Notes: generated by a model from the letters alone, not told the origin. A stretch of 64,000 bases of DNA from Streptomyces fungicidicus (GCF_003665435.1 NZ_CP023407.1:5381501-5445500); one strand, 5' to 3'; counted from the stretch's first letter, positions 15,850 through 24,991 are shown. Translations and numbers: made by a program.

Positions 15850-17480
15850 ACGGCGCCTCCCGGAGACCGCACGAGGGCGACGGACCGGAGCGGCAGCCGG
15901 GCCTCGAAGGACGCGCCGCCCTCCGGGGCGGAGTCGACCGACAGGCGTCCGCCGTGCCGGGACACCGCCTGGCTGACCAGGGCGAGCCCCAGGCCGCGCC
16001 CGCCCGGACCGGACGGCTTGGTCGTGAAGCCGCGCCGGAAGAGCTCCTCCGTGTGGTCCGGGTCCACGCCGGGGCCGGTGTCGCACACCCGCAGGATCAG
16101 CTCCGAGCCGTCCTTCGTCAGCGCCGTCACCGTCACCCTCGGGCGCACCCCGCCCTGCGCCGCGTCCACGGCGTTGTCGATCAGGTTGCCGAGGATGGTG
16201 ACCAGGTCCCGGGCGGGCAGCGAGTCCGGCAGCAGTCCGTCGTCCATCCGGCTGTCGGGCGACACCACCAGCTCCACGCCCCGCTCGTTGGCCTGGGCGG
16301 TCTTGCCGAGGAGCAGCGCCGCCAGCACCGGCTCGCTCACCGCCGCCACCACCTGGTCGGTGAGCGCCTGCGCCAGCTCCAGCTCGGCCGTCGCGAAGTC
16401 CACCGCCTCCTCGGCCCGGCCCAGCTCGATCAGCGAGACCACGGTGTGCAGCCGGTTCGCCGCCTCGTGCGCCTGCGAACGCAGCGCCTGGGTGAAGCCG
16501 CGCTCGGAGTCCAGCTCGCCCATCAGCGACTGGAGCTCGGTCACGTCCCGAAGGGTCACCACCGACCCGCGCCGCTGGCCGCCGGTGACCGGCGAGGTGT
16601 TCACCACCAGCACCCGGTCCGCCGTCAGGTGCACCTCGTCCACCCGGGGCTCGGAGGCGAGCAGCGCGCCCGTCAGCGGCGCCGGAAGGCCCAGCTCCGC
16701 CACCGATCTGCCCACCACGTCCTCCTCCTGGTCCACCCCGAGCAGCACCCGGCCGCCGTCGTTGATCAGCGCCACCCGGTACTGCCCGTCCAGCATCAGC
16801 AGCCCCTCGCGCACGGCGTGCAGCGCGGCCTGATGGTAGTCGTGCATATGGCTGAGCTCGTCCGCGTTCATCCCGTGGGTGTGCCGGCGCAGCCGCGCGT
16901 TGATGACGTACGTGCCGACCGCGCCGAGCCCGAGGGCGCCCGCCGCGACCGCGAGCAGCGCCGTCAGCTGCCCCTGGGCGCGCTGGCTGATCTGCTCGAC
17001 CCTTATGCCGGCGCTGACCAGTCCGACGATCCGGTCGCCGTCGCGGATCGGGGTGACCGCGCGGACCGACGGGCCGAGGGTACCGGTGTAGGTCTCGGTG
17101 AAGGTGCGGCCCTCGAGCGCCGCGGCGGTGTTGCCCTGGAAGACCAGGCCGATCTGGCCGGGGTCGGGGTGGGTCCAGCGGATGCCCCGCGGATCCATGA
17201 TGGTGACGAAGTCGACCTCGGTGTCCCGCACCACCGCCTCCGCGTAGGGCTGGAGCCGTGCCGAGGGGTCGGAGGTGCGGATCGCGCTGTTCACGGAGGG
17301 GGAGTCGGCGACCGAGCGGGCCACCGCGGTGGCGTGGCGGCCCGCCGCGTCCTCGGCCTGGCTGCGGTTGCTGACGAAGGTGAACAGCGCGTACCCGGCC
17401 ACGACCACCGCGATGAGGACGGCCTGCATGGCGAAGAGCTGGCCCGCGAGACTGCGGGGCCGAGGGACGGGGATGCGCAT
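15846..17480 (-). CDS. CitA/DcuS-type sensor histidine kinase
   Basis: 544 aa from ATG 17480. The first transmembrane helix (about 15-38; LFAMQAVLIAVVVAGYALFTFV) is followed by an extracytoplasmic Cache/PDC domain (about 40-175). That domain contains MDPRGIRWTHPDPGQIGLVFQGN, the ligand-binding layout of DcuS/CitA. A second helix (about 180-202), a cytoplasmic PAS (about 235-325), the dimerisation histidine in SQAHEAANRLHTVVSLIELG and a HATPase domain follow (N box ILGNLIDNAVDA, DTGPGVDP, GGRGLGLALV). Partner of the overlapping response regulator. Likely senses external dicarboxylates, judged from the divergent DctA gene. Confidence 0.92.
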   Translation of the reverse strand: MRIPVPRPRSLAGQLFAMQAVLIAVVVAGYALFTFVSNRSQAEDAAGRHATAVARSVADSPSVNSAIRTSDPSARLQPYAEAVVRDTEVDFVTIMDPRGIRWTHPDPGQIGLVFQGNTAAALEGRTFTETYTGTLGPSVRAVTPIRDGDRIVGLVSAGIRVEQISQRAQGQLTALLAVAAGALGLGAVGTYVINARLRRHTHGMNADELSHMHDYHQAALHAVREGLLMLDGQYRVALINDGGRVLLGVDQEEDVVGRSVAELGLPAPLTGALLASEPRVDEVHLTADRVLVVNTSPVTGGQRRGSVVTLRDVTELQSLMGELDSERGFTQALRSQAHEAANRLHTVVSLIELGRAEEAVDFATAELELAQALTDQVVAAVSEPVLAALLLGKTAQANERGVELVVSPDSRMDDGLLPDSLPARDLVTILGNLIDNAVDAAQGGVRPRVTVTALTKDGSELILRVCDTGPGVDPDHTEELFRRGFTTKPSGPGGRGLGLALVSQAVSRHGGRLSVDSAPEGGASFEARLPLRSVALVRSPGGAV

Positions 17481-17637
17481 GCCGCCAGTCTGCCTCCCGG
17501 TTCGCCGGTGAACTAAATGAACGGAAGGGTGACCGCACTCACAGGGCGCGACATAGTCACGGCGTTCCCCGAAAACCCATCCCCCGGACGTGAGCCGCAC
17601 GCCGGTGATGCCGACGACGTCGTCAAGGAGGGCCGCC

Positions 17638-19029
17638 GTGACCAGCACATCCGCTACGGCACCTGCCGAACCCAAGGCCAAGCGGGACCGCACGCACTAT
17701 CTCTACATCGCGGTGATCATCGCGGTCGCCCTCGGTATCGCCGTCGGTCTGATCGCCCCCGACTTCGCGGTCGAGCTCAAGCCGATCGGCACCGGGTTCG
17801 TCAATCTGATCAAGATGATGATCTCGCCGATCATCTTCTGCACGATCGTGCTGGGCATCGGCTCGGTGCGGAAGGCCGCCAAGGTCGGCGCGGTCGGCGG
17901 TATCGCCCTCGGCTACTTCATGGTGATGTCGGTCGTCGCGCTCGGCATCGGCCTGGTCGTCGGCAACATCCTCGACCCGGGCACCGGCCTCGCGATCACC
18001 GACGCGGTCAAGGAGACCGGTCACGCGCAGATCGACGCGGAGGCGAAGGACACCACCGAGTTCCTGCTCGGCGTGATCCCGACCACGATCGTGTCCGCCT
18101 TCACCCAGGGCGAGGTCCTGCAGACCCTGCTGATCGCCCTGCTGTGCGGCTTCGCCCTGCAGGCCATGGGCAACGCCGGCCAGCCGGTGCTGCGCGGCAT
18201 CGAGCACATCCAGCGCCTCGTCTTCCGCGTCCTGGCGATGATCATGTGGGCCGCCCCGATCGGTGCCTTCGGCGCCATGGCCGCGGTCACCGGCTCCGCC
18301 GGACTGGAGGCCCTGAAGAGCCTCGCGGTGCTGATGCTCGGCTTCTACGTCACCTGTGTGCTGTTCATCTTCGTGGTGCTCGGCGCGATGCTGCGGATCG
18401 TCGCGGGCCTGAACATCTGGACCCTGTTCAAGTACCTGGGCCGTGAGTTCCTGCTGATCCTCTCCACCTCCTCCTCCGAGTCGGCGCTGCCGCGACTGAT
18501 CGCGAAGATGGAGCACCTGGGCGTCAGCAAGCCGGTCGTCGGCATCACCGTCCCGACCGGCTACTCCTTCAACCTCGACGGCACCATGATCTACATGACC
18601 ATGGCCTCGCTGTTCATCGCCGACGCCATGGGCACGCCGATGTCGATCGGCGAGCAGATCCCGCTGCTGCTGTTCCTGCTGGTGGCCTCGAAGGGCGCCG
18701 CCGGTGTCACCGGCGCCGGCCTCGCGACCCTGGCCGGCGGCCTGCAGTCGCACAAGCCCGCCCTGGTGGACGGCATCGGCCTGATCGTCGGCATCGACCG
18801 CTTCATGAGCGAGGCCCGCGCCCTGACGAACTTCGCGGGCAACGCCGTCGCCACGGTGCTGATCGGCACCTGGACGAAGGAGATCGACAAGGAGCGGGTG
18901 GCCGAGGTGCTGGCCGGCCGGGCCCCGTTCGACGAGAAGACGCTGCTGGACGACCACGGTTCCGACGGCTCGCACGACGACGCCGAGGCGCCCGCGCCGG
19001 GCGGCGACAAGGAGCTGGCCAAGGCCTGA
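17638..19029 (+). CDS. dctA: C4-dicarboxylate/cation symporter (DctA family)
   Basis: 463 aa from GTG 17638, with AAGGAGG six bases upstream; an in-frame GTG at 17590 lacks a site. A DAACS-family secondary transporter with about eight membrane helices. Signatures are IKMMISPIIFCTIVLGIG, the serine-rich re-entrant loop STSSSESALPRLIAKME (usual family motif SSSESALP), the TM7 motif GYSFNLDGTMIYM (family NxDG) and the second hairpin ASKGAAGVTGAGLATLAG. The tail is acidic. Imports succinate, fumarate and malate with protons or Na+. The divergent two-component system at 15154-17480 is the likely regulator. Confidence 0.93.
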   Translation: MTSTSATAPAEPKAKRDRTHYLYIAVIIAVALGIAVGLIAPDFAVELKPIGTGFVNLIKMMISPIIFCTIVLGIGSVRKAAKVGAVGGIALGYFMVMSVVALGIGLVVGNILDPGTGLAITDAVKETGHAQIDAEAKDTTEFLLGVIPTTIVSAFTQGEVLQTLLIALLCGFALQAMGNAGQPVLRGIEHIQRLVFRVLAMIMWAAPIGAFGAMAAVTGSAGLEALKSLAVLMLGFYVTCVLFIFVVLGAMLRIVAGLNIWTLFKYLGREFLLILSTSSSESALPRLIAKMEHLGVSKPVVGITVPTGYSFNLDGTMIYMTMASLFIADAMGTPMSIGEQIPLLLFLLVASKGAAGVTGAGLATLAGGLQSHKPALVDGIGLIVGIDRFMSEARALTNFAGNAVATVLIGTWTKEIDKERVAEVLAGRAPFDEKTLLDDHGSDGSHDDAEAPAPGGDKELAKA

Positions 19030-19048
19030 CGGCCCGCTCCCCACGGAC

Positions 19049-19089
19049 CCGGGCGGCTGGGAACTCCCCCCCGTCACTCAGCCGCCCGG
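19049..19089 (+). terminator. hairpin downstream of dctA
   Basis: CCGGGCGGCTG pairs perfectly with CAGCCGCCCGG across a 19-base loop, 20 bp after the dctA stop. Confidence 0.5.
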
Positions 19090-19136
19090 CCGCCGGAGAC
19101 CCTCCCGGTCCCGGACGCACCACCGCTCCACGGCCG

Positions 19137-19176
19137 CCGGACGGCCGGGCTCCTCCCCGTGAGCCCGGCCGTCCGG
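19137..19176 (+). terminator. strong hairpin before MerR gene
   Basis: CCGGACGGCCGGGCTC pairs perfectly (16 bp) with GAGCCCGGCCGTCCGG around CTCCCCGT, followed by CTTC. It would isolate the MerR-thioredoxin operon from dctA read-through. Confidence 0.65.
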
Positions 19177-19195
19177 CTTCGTGCTGCCCGCCCTT

Positions 19196-19217
19196 GCCTT
19201 GACGCCGAGGTCAAGGC
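19196..19217 (+). promoter_or_regulatory. MerR-type operator overlapping promoter
   Basis: GCCTTGAC-GCCGAG-GTCAAGGC is a perfect 8-bp inverted repeat. It overlaps a TTGACG -35-like element, with a TACGTT -10-like box just downstream (19219-19224). Placement between promoter elements, 15 bp before the MerR start, is typical of MerR autoregulation. Confidence 0.6.
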
Positions 19218-19231
19218 TTACGTTCGTTCCC

Positions 19232-19660
19232 ATGCGAATCGGCGAGCTGGCCGCACGCGCCGGGACCACCACGCGGACGCTGCGGTACTACGAGTCGCGC
19301 GGACTGCTGACCGCGCGGCGCTCGGGCAACGGTTACCGGACCTACGACGAGAACGATCTGAAGCTGCTGCGGCAGATCCGGACGCTCCAGGACTTCGGCT
19401 TCGACCTGGAGGAGACCCGCCCGTTCGTGGAGTGCCTGCGGGCCGGTCATCCCGAGGGCGACTCCTGCCCGGCCTCGCTGCGGGTCTACCGGCGCAAGCT
19501 GGACGAGCTCGACGCGCTCATCGGCGAGCTGCGGGCGGTGCGGGCCAAGGTCGGCGAGCAGCTGGCGCGGGCGGAGTCGGCGCGGGACGGGCTGGCCGCC
19601 GGTGCGGCGGTTCCGGGAGGTCCGGAACCGGTGTGCGAACTGGGAGGGGAACTGCGGTGA
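19232..19660 (+). CDS. MerR-family regulator, probably redox- or metal-sensing
   Basis: 142 aa from ATG 19232. The N-terminal winged HTH reads MRIGELAARAGTTTRTLRYYESRGLLTARRSGNGYRTYD, followed by a long dimerisation helix (about 82-118). Cysteines at 68 and 79 flank the beginning of that helix (VECLRAGHPEGDSC), with a third near the C-terminus (C135). The C...H...C arrangement resembles metal- or thiol-sensing MerR proteins. Its stop overlaps the thioredoxin start (GTGA), so regulator and effector are coupled. A palindrome immediately upstream fits autoregulation. The inducer is not readable from sequence. Confidence 0.88.
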   Translation: MRIGELAARAGTTTRTLRYYESRGLLTARRSGNGYRTYDENDLKLLRQIRTLQDFGFDLEETRPFVECLRAGHPEGDSCPASLRVYRRKLDELDALIGELRAVRAKVGEQLARAESARDGLAAGAAVPGGPEPVCELGGELR

Positions 19661-19980
19661 AGGGTGTGCCCGAGGTGAGTGACGGGGACTTCGCGGCGGA
19701 GGTGCTCGGAGCGGAGCTGCCGGTGCTGGTGGAGTTCACCGCCGACTGGTGTCCGCCGTGCCGGCAGATGGCCCCGGTGCTGAGCGCGCTGGCCGCCGAG
19801 GAGAACGGCCGGCTGAAGGTCGTCCAGCTGAACGTGGACGCCAATCCGGACACGACCAACGCGTACAAGGTGCTGTCGATGCCGACCTTCATGGTGTTCC
19901 GCGACGGGGAGCCGCTGCGGTCGATGGTGGGGGCCAGGCCCAAGCGGCGGCTCCTCGAGGAGCTGGCCGACGTGCTCTGA
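19657..19980 (+). CDS. thioredoxin
   Basis: 107 aa, a single thioredoxin domain with active site ADWCPPCRQM (C32, C35), the cis-Pro motif MPTFMVF and Gly-Ala C-terminal region. The dipeptide between the cysteines is Pro-Pro rather than the usual Gly-Pro, which may change the redox potential. The GTG start lies within the MerR stop. Likely a thiol-disulfide reductase made on demand under MerR control. A strong terminator follows. Confidence 0.9.
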   Translation: MKGVPEVSDGDFAAEVLGAELPVLVEFTADWCPPCRQMAPVLSALAAEENGRLKVVQLNVDANPDTTNAYKVLSMPTFMVFRDGEPLRSMVGARPKRRLLEELADVL

Positions 19981-20007
19981 TCCGCCGGACGGCCGGACCA
20001 CCGGCAC

Positions 20008-20045
20008 GAGAAAACCCCCGGGCAATTGCGCCCGGGGGTTTTCTC
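20008..20045. terminator. intrinsic terminator after thioredoxin gene
   Basis: GAGAAAACCCCCGGGC pairs perfectly with GCCCGGGGGTTTTCTC around AATTGC. The A-tract on one side and T-tract on the other make it efficient in the plus direction. Confidence 0.88.
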
Positions 20046-20131
20046 TGCGTATATTCATGGATTCGCGACTTCGTAAGAAAGAAGCCGCAAATGAAGTTCG
20101 ATGACCACAGTATATCCGGGCGGGAGCGGAA

Positions 20132-22393
20132 TTGTCAAACACCGAATTTCCGGACGAGGAATTGCGGCAGGAACAGCAATTCGTCGACGGACTGTACGCA
20201 CGCGTGGACGCCCTGCGCGGCGACGCCGAGGTGTCCGTCACGGAGGCCCTCGCCCAGGGCCACACCCCCCGGCAGGCCAGGCTGGAGCGGGACATCCTGG
20301 TCGCCGAGCGCTCCGGGCTGCTCGCCGCGCTGAACGCCGTGGACGGCTCCCTCTGCTTCGGCCGCATCGACCTCGCCTCCGGCGACACCCACCACATCGG
20401 CCGCATCGGGCTGCGCGCCGACGACGCCGAGCGCACCCCCGTCCTCATCGACTGGCGGGCCGAGGTCGCCCGCCCCTTCTACCTGGCGACCGGCCACACC
20501 ACGATGGGCCTCCGCCGCCGCCGGCACATCTCCACCGAGGGCCGCCGGGTCACCGCCCTGCACGACGAGATCCTCGACCTCGGCGACGAGACCCGCACCG
20601 GCCACGAGGACCCGGCCGGCGACGCGGTGCTGCTCGCCGCACTGAACTCCGCGCGCACCGGACGCATGGGCGACATCGTGCGCACCATCCAGGCCGACCA
20701 GGACCGCATCATCCGCGCACCCCACCGCGGGGTCATGGTCGTCGAGGGCGGCCCCGGCACCGGCAAGACCGCGGTCGCCCTGCACCGCGCCGCCTACCTC
20801 CTCTACGAGCACCGCGAGCTGCTGGCCCGCCGCGCCGTCCTGATCGTCGGCCCCAACCCGGCCTTCCTGGGCTACATCGGCGAGGTGCTGCCCAGCCTCG
20901 GCGAGACCGGCGTGCTGCTGGCGACCGTCGGCGAGCTGTACCCCGGTGTGCGGACCACCCGGACGGACACCCCCGAGGCCGCGGCCGTCAAGGGGCGCGC
21001 GGAGATGGCCGGTGTCCTCGCCGACGCCGTGCGCGACCTGCAGACGCTGCCCGACCCGGTGATCGCGATCGAGCACGACCGCGAGGTCCTGATGCTCGAC
21101 GACGGCCTGGTCAACGTCGCCCGCGAACGCACCCGCGCCGCGAAGCTGCCGCACAACGTGGCCCGCGAGCACTTCGAGGGGCACATCCTCAACGCGCTCA
21201 CCGACATGGTCGCCGAACGCATCGGCACCGACCCCTACGACGGCGGCAACCTGCTCGACCCCAGCGACATCACCCAGATCCGCGACGAGCTCGCCGACAA
21301 CCCCGAGGTCTGGTCCGCCGTCGACCGGCTGTGGCCGAGGATCACCCCGCGGCGCCTGGTCGCCGACTTCCTCGCCGCCCCCGAGGAGTACCTGTCCGAG
21401 GAGGACGCCGCCGCCGTCCGCCGCCCGGTCACCCGGCACTGGACCGTCTCCGACGTGCCCCTCCTCGACGAGGCCGCCGAACTCGTCGGCGTGGACGACC
21501 GGCTCGCCCGCGCGCGGGCCGAACACGAACGGCAGACGCAGATCGCCTTCGCACAGGGCGTGCTGGACGTCTCGTACGCCTCCCGCACCTTCGAGTTCGA
21601 GGACAAGGAGGACGACGATCCCGAGTCCTCCGAGGTGCTCTCCGCGCACGACATCATCGACGCCGAACGCTTCGCCGAGCGGCACGAGGAGGACGACCAC
21701 CGCAGCGCCGCCGAACGGGCCGCCGCCGACCGCACCTGGGCGTTCGGGCACATCGTCGTCGACGAGGCGCAGGAACTCTCCCCGATGGCCTGGCGGCTGC
21801 TGATGCGGCGCAGTCCCACCCGGTCCATGACCCTGGTCGGCGACCCGGCGCAGACCTCGGAGGCGGCCGGGGTCGGCGCCTGGGCGGACATCCTCGACCC
21901 GTACGTCGGGGACCGCTGGGAGCACACCCGGCTCGGCGTCAACTACCGCACCCCCGCCGAGATCATGGACGTCGCCGCCGCGGTGGTCCGTGCCGGGCAC
22001 CCCGGCTTCGAACCGCCCGGCTCGGTCCGCTCCACCGGGGTGCGCCCCTGGGCCCGCGCCACCGACGACCTGCCGGGCGCCGTCGCCAAGGCCGTCACCG
22101 AACTCGCCCCCGGTGAGGGCCGGCTCGCCGTCATCGCCCCGCGCGAGCTGCACCGGGCCCTGGCCGCCCGGCTGGACGGGGTGACGGCGGGCGGCGAACC
22201 CGATCTGTCGCACGACGTCGTGCTGCTCGACCCGCGCCAGGCCAAGGGCCTGGAGTTCGACTCGGTCCTCGTGGTCGAGCCGGGCCGCTACGGCACCAGC
22301 GACCTGTACGTGGCGCTCACCCGGGCCACCCAGCGGCTCGGCGTCCTGCACACCGGGCCGCTGCCGGAGCCGCTGGCCGACGCCCTCGGCTGA
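20132..22393 (+). CDS. helR: HelD/HelR-like RNA polymerase-recycling ATPase (SF1)
   Basis: 753 aa from a TTG at 20132 with GGGAGCGGA upstream. The N-terminal coiled-coil (EELRQEQQFVDGLYARVDALR...QARLERDILVAERSGLLAALNAVDG) is followed by split SF1 motor domains. These show Walker A EGGPGTGKTAVALHRAAYLLY (about 208-228), Walker B HIVVDEAQELSPMAWRLLMRR, GDPAQT and the C-terminal motifs QAKGLEFDSVLVVEP and YVALTRATQRLGVL. This is the HelD family rather than a true UvrD helicase. Streptomyces HelR displaces rifamycin-bound polymerase and confers tolerance. I do not see a rifampicin-associated element upstream, so the HelR assignment is from protein type only. Confidence 0.8.
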   Translation: MSNTEFPDEELRQEQQFVDGLYARVDALRGDAEVSVTEALAQGHTPRQARLERDILVAERSGLLAALNAVDGSLCFGRIDLASGDTHHIGRIGLRADDAERTPVLIDWRAEVARPFYLATGHTTMGLRRRRHISTEGRRVTALHDEILDLGDETRTGHEDPAGDAVLLAALNSARTGRMGDIVRTIQADQDRIIRAPHRGVMVVEGGPGTGKTAVALHRAAYLLYEHRELLARRAVLIVGPNPAFLGYIGEVLPSLGETGVLLATVGELYPGVRTTRTDTPEAAAVKGRAEMAGVLADAVRDLQTLPDPVIAIEHDREVLMLDDGLVNVARERTRAAKLPHNVAREHFEGHILNALTDMVAERIGTDPYDGGNLLDPSDITQIRDELADNPEVWSAVDRLWPRITPRRLVADFLAAPEEYLSEEDAAAVRRPVTRHWTVSDVPLLDEAAELVGVDDRLARARAEHERQTQIAFAQGVLDVSYASRTFEFEDKEDDDPESSEVLSAHDIIDAERFAERHEEDDHRSAAERAAADRTWAFGHIVVDEAQELSPMAWRLLMRRSPTRSMTLVGDPAQTSEAAGVGAWADILDPYVGDRWEHTRLGVNYRTPAEIMDVAAAVVRAGHPGFEPPGSVRSTGVRPWARATDDLPGAVAKAVTELAPGEGRLAVIAPRELHRALAARLDGVTAGGEPDLSHDVVLLDPRQAKGLEFDSVLVVEPGRYGTSDLYVALTRATQRLGVLHTGPLPEPLADALG

Positions 22394-22400
22394 GAGCGTC

Positions 22401-22418
22401 CCCGGCCCTCAGGCCGGG
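22401..22418. terminator. short hairpin between convergent helR and glgB
   Basis: CCCGGCC-CTCA-GGCCGGG in the 15-bp gap, overlapping the end of glgB. Small but perfectly paired; may serve both genes. Confidence 0.45.
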
Positions 22419-24958
22419 CGCAGCCACACCGTCGCCAGGGGCGGCAGGGTCAGCCGGACGCTCGCCGGGAACCCGTGCCGTCCCTGCGGCTCCGGCTTGA
22501 CCGGGTCCGGGTGGACGACGTCACCGCCGCCGTACCGGCCGGCGTCGGTGTTCACCGCCTCGTGCCAGGCGGGCACGTCGTCGGGGACGCCGATCTGATA
22601 GTCGTGGCGGACCACCGGGGCGAAGTGGGACACCGCGAGCAGCGGCGAGCCGTCGGCGTCGTACCGCAGGAACGCGAACACGTTGTCCTCGGCGGCGTCC
22701 CCGGTCACCCACCGGAAGCCGGACGGCTCGGTGTCGCACCGCCACAGCGCGGGGGTGTGCCCGTAGACGGTGTTGAGGTCCCGCACCAGATCGCGCACCC
22801 CGCGGTGGTCGGCCTCGGCGCCGTAGTGCGGGTCCAGCAGCCACCAGTCCGGGCCGTGCGCCTCCGACCACTCGGCGCCCTGCGCGAACTCCTGCCCCAT
22901 GAAGAGCAGTTGCTTGCCGGGATGGGCCCACATGAAGCCCAGGTAGGCCCGCAGGCCGGCGCGCTGCTGCCACCAGTCGCCGGGCATCTTCGACACCAGG
23001 GACCGCTTGCCGTGCACCACCTCGTCGTGGGAGATCGGCAGCACGTAGTTCTCGCTGTACGCGTACACCATCGAGAAGGTCATCTCGTGGTGGTGGTGCC
23101 GCCGGTGCACCGGGTCGTGGCTCATGTACGCGAGCGAGTCGTGCATCCAGCCCATGTTCCACTTCAGGCCGAAGCCGAGCCCGCCGAAGCCGCTGGGCCC
23201 CTTGTGGTGGGTGGCCCGGGTGACGCCGTCCCAGGCGGTGGACTCCTCCGCGATCGTCACGACCCCCGGCACCCTGCGGTACACGGTCGCGTTCATCTCC
23301 TGCAGGAACGCCACCGCGTCCAGGTTCTCCCGGCCGCCGTGCTCGTTCGGCGTCCACTGGCCCGGCTCGCGCGAGTAGTCGAGGTAGAGCATGGAGGCGA
23401 CCGCGTCCACCCGCAGTCCGTCGATGTGGAACTCCTCGCACCAGTACAGCGCGTTGGCGACCAGGAAGTTGCGCACCTCGCGCCGCCCGAAGTCGAACTC
23501 CAGGGTGCCCCAGTCGGGGTGGGCCGCCCGCAGCGGATCCTCGTGCTCGTACAGCGGCCGCCCGTCGAACTCGGCGAGCGCCCACTCGTCGCGCGGGAAG
23601 TGCGCCGGCACCCAGTCCATGATCACGCCGATACCGGCCCGGTGCAGGGCGTCGACCAGGTACCGGAAGTCGTCCGGGGTGCCCAGCCGTGCGGTCGGCG
23701 CGTAGAACCCGGTGACCTGGTAGCCCCAGGACGGCCCGAAGGGGTGCTCGGCGACCGGCATCAGCTCGACGTGGGTGAAGCCGAGGTCCTTGACGTACGC
23801 CGGGAGCTGATCGGCGAGTTCGCGGTAGGTCAGGCCGGGCCGCCAGGACGGGAGGTGCACCTCGTACACCGAGAGCGGCGCCCGGTGCGCGGGCACCTCC
23901 GCCCGCCGCTCCAGCCACCGCGCGTCGCCCCACTCGTACGCCGACGACGTGACGATCGACGAGGTGGCGGGCGGCACCTCGGTGCGGCGGGCCATCGGAT
24001 CGGCGCGCAGCGTCTTCGAGCCGTCGGGGCGGGTGATCTCGAACTTGTACAGCTCCCCGTCGCCGATCCCCGGCACGAACAGCTCCCACACCCCCGTCGA
24101 GCCCAGCGACCGCAGGGGGAAGCCGGTGCCGTCCCAGAAGTTGAAGCCGCCGGCCACCCGCACCCCGCGCGCGTTCGGCGCCCACACCGTGAAGCGGGTG
24201 CCGGCGACGCCCTGGTGGGTCATCGGATGCGCGCCCAGCACGGTCCACAGCTCCTCGTGCCGGCCCTCGGCGATCAGGTGCAGGTCGAGCTCGCCGAGGG
24301 TGGGCAGGAAGCGGTACGCGTCCTCGGTCTCCTGCACCGCCGACTCGTACGTCACGAGCAGCCGGTACGCCGGGACCTCCCGCAGCGGCAGCAGCCCCGA
24401 GAAGAACCCGTCCCCGTCGTCGTGCAGCTCGACGGTGACGCCCCCGGAGACGACGGTCACCGCACGGGCGTACGGCCGGAACACCCGGAAGACCACACCG
24501 CCGGGCACCGGATGCGCGCCCAGCACGGAGTGCGGCGCGTGGTGCGTGCCGCTCAGCAGCCGCTCGCGGTCGGCGGCGTCGACGGCAGGGGAGACGGCGA
24601 TCTCCATGTCGGGCGGGAGGGGCTGCGGCGGGGGAGCGGTCTCCGGTACGGCGGTCGTCCCGGCCGGAGCCTTCGCGTCCGGCGCCTTCCCCGCCTTCGT
24701 CTTCTTCGCCCCCGCCTTCTTGTCGGCCGCCTTCTTCTCCGACGCCTTCTTCTCCGCGTCCTTCTTGCCGGCGGCCTTCTTCGCCGCGGCCGTGGCCGCC
24801 TTCGCCGCCGTCGTCTTCCTGGTCACGGCCTTCGCCGCCGACGACGCGGCGGTCTTCTTCGCGGACGTCTTCTTCCGCGCGGGCGCCGGTGGCTCGGCGC
24901 TCCGCCGCTCGGCGGGCTGCTCCGGATGCGAACCGCTGGACTCGGGGCGGGGGGTCAC
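22409..24958 (-). CDS. glgB: 1,4-alpha-glucan branching enzyme with Lys/Ala-rich tail
   Basis: 849 aa, roughly 100 longer than a typical GlgB. Residues about 28-96 are a Lys/Ala tail (AKKTAASSAAKAVTRKTT and similar), like actinobacterial HU or histone-like tails. Then come the N2/CBM48 modules (APHSVLGAHPVPGG; VLGAHPMTHQGVAGTRFTVW) and the GH13 barrel with the branching signatures: YEVHLPSWRP, nucleophile Asp in HIDGLRVDAVASMLYLD, acid/base Glu in TIAEES and Asp in PISHDEVVHGKRS. It adds alpha-1,6 branches to the linear glucan made by GlgE. GTG start with AGGAGG upstream. Last gene of the glgE-treS-mak-glgB operon, 33 bp after mak. Confidence 0.95.
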   Translation of the reverse strand: MTPRPESSGSHPEQPAERRSAEPPAPARKKTSAKKTAASSAAKAVTRKTTAAKAATAAAKKAAGKKDAEKKASEKKAADKKAGAKKTKAGKAPDAKAPAGTTAVPETAPPPQPLPPDMEIAVSPAVDAADRERLLSGTHHAPHSVLGAHPVPGGVVFRVFRPYARAVTVVSGGVTVELHDDGDGFFSGLLPLREVPAYRLLVTYESAVQETEDAYRFLPTLGELDLHLIAEGRHEELWTVLGAHPMTHQGVAGTRFTVWAPNARGVRVAGGFNFWDGTGFPLRSLGSTGVWELFVPGIGDGELYKFEITRPDGSKTLRADPMARRTEVPPATSSIVTSSAYEWGDARWLERRAEVPAHRAPLSVYEVHLPSWRPGLTYRELADQLPAYVKDLGFTHVELMPVAEHPFGPSWGYQVTGFYAPTARLGTPDDFRYLVDALHRAGIGVIMDWVPAHFPRDEWALAEFDGRPLYEHEDPLRAAHPDWGTLEFDFGRREVRNFLVANALYWCEEFHIDGLRVDAVASMLYLDYSREPGQWTPNEHGGRENLDAVAFLQEMNATVYRRVPGVVTIAEESTAWDGVTRATHHKGPSGFGGLGFGLKWNMGWMHDSLAYMSHDPVHRRHHHHEMTFSMVYAYSENYVLPISHDEVVHGKRSLVSKMPGDWWQQRAGLRAYLGFMWAHPGKQLLFMGQEFAQGAEWSEAHGPDWWLLDPHYGAEADHRGVRDLVRDLNTVYGHTPALWRCDTEPSGFRWVTGDAAEDNVFAFLRYDADGSPLLAVSHFAPVVRHDYQIGVPDDVPAWHEAVNTDAGRYGGGDVVHPDPVKPEPQGRHGFPASVRLTLPPLATVWLRPA

Positions 24959-24991
24959 GGGCGAAGCCTCCTGGACGCGGGTTCGGATGGG

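Noticed and set aside
20046..20131. Rifampicin-associated element upstream of the HelR-like gene
   Set aside because: I looked for a CTTGCGGCAAG-like inverted repeat and found only AAGCCGCAAATG, which is not symmetric.
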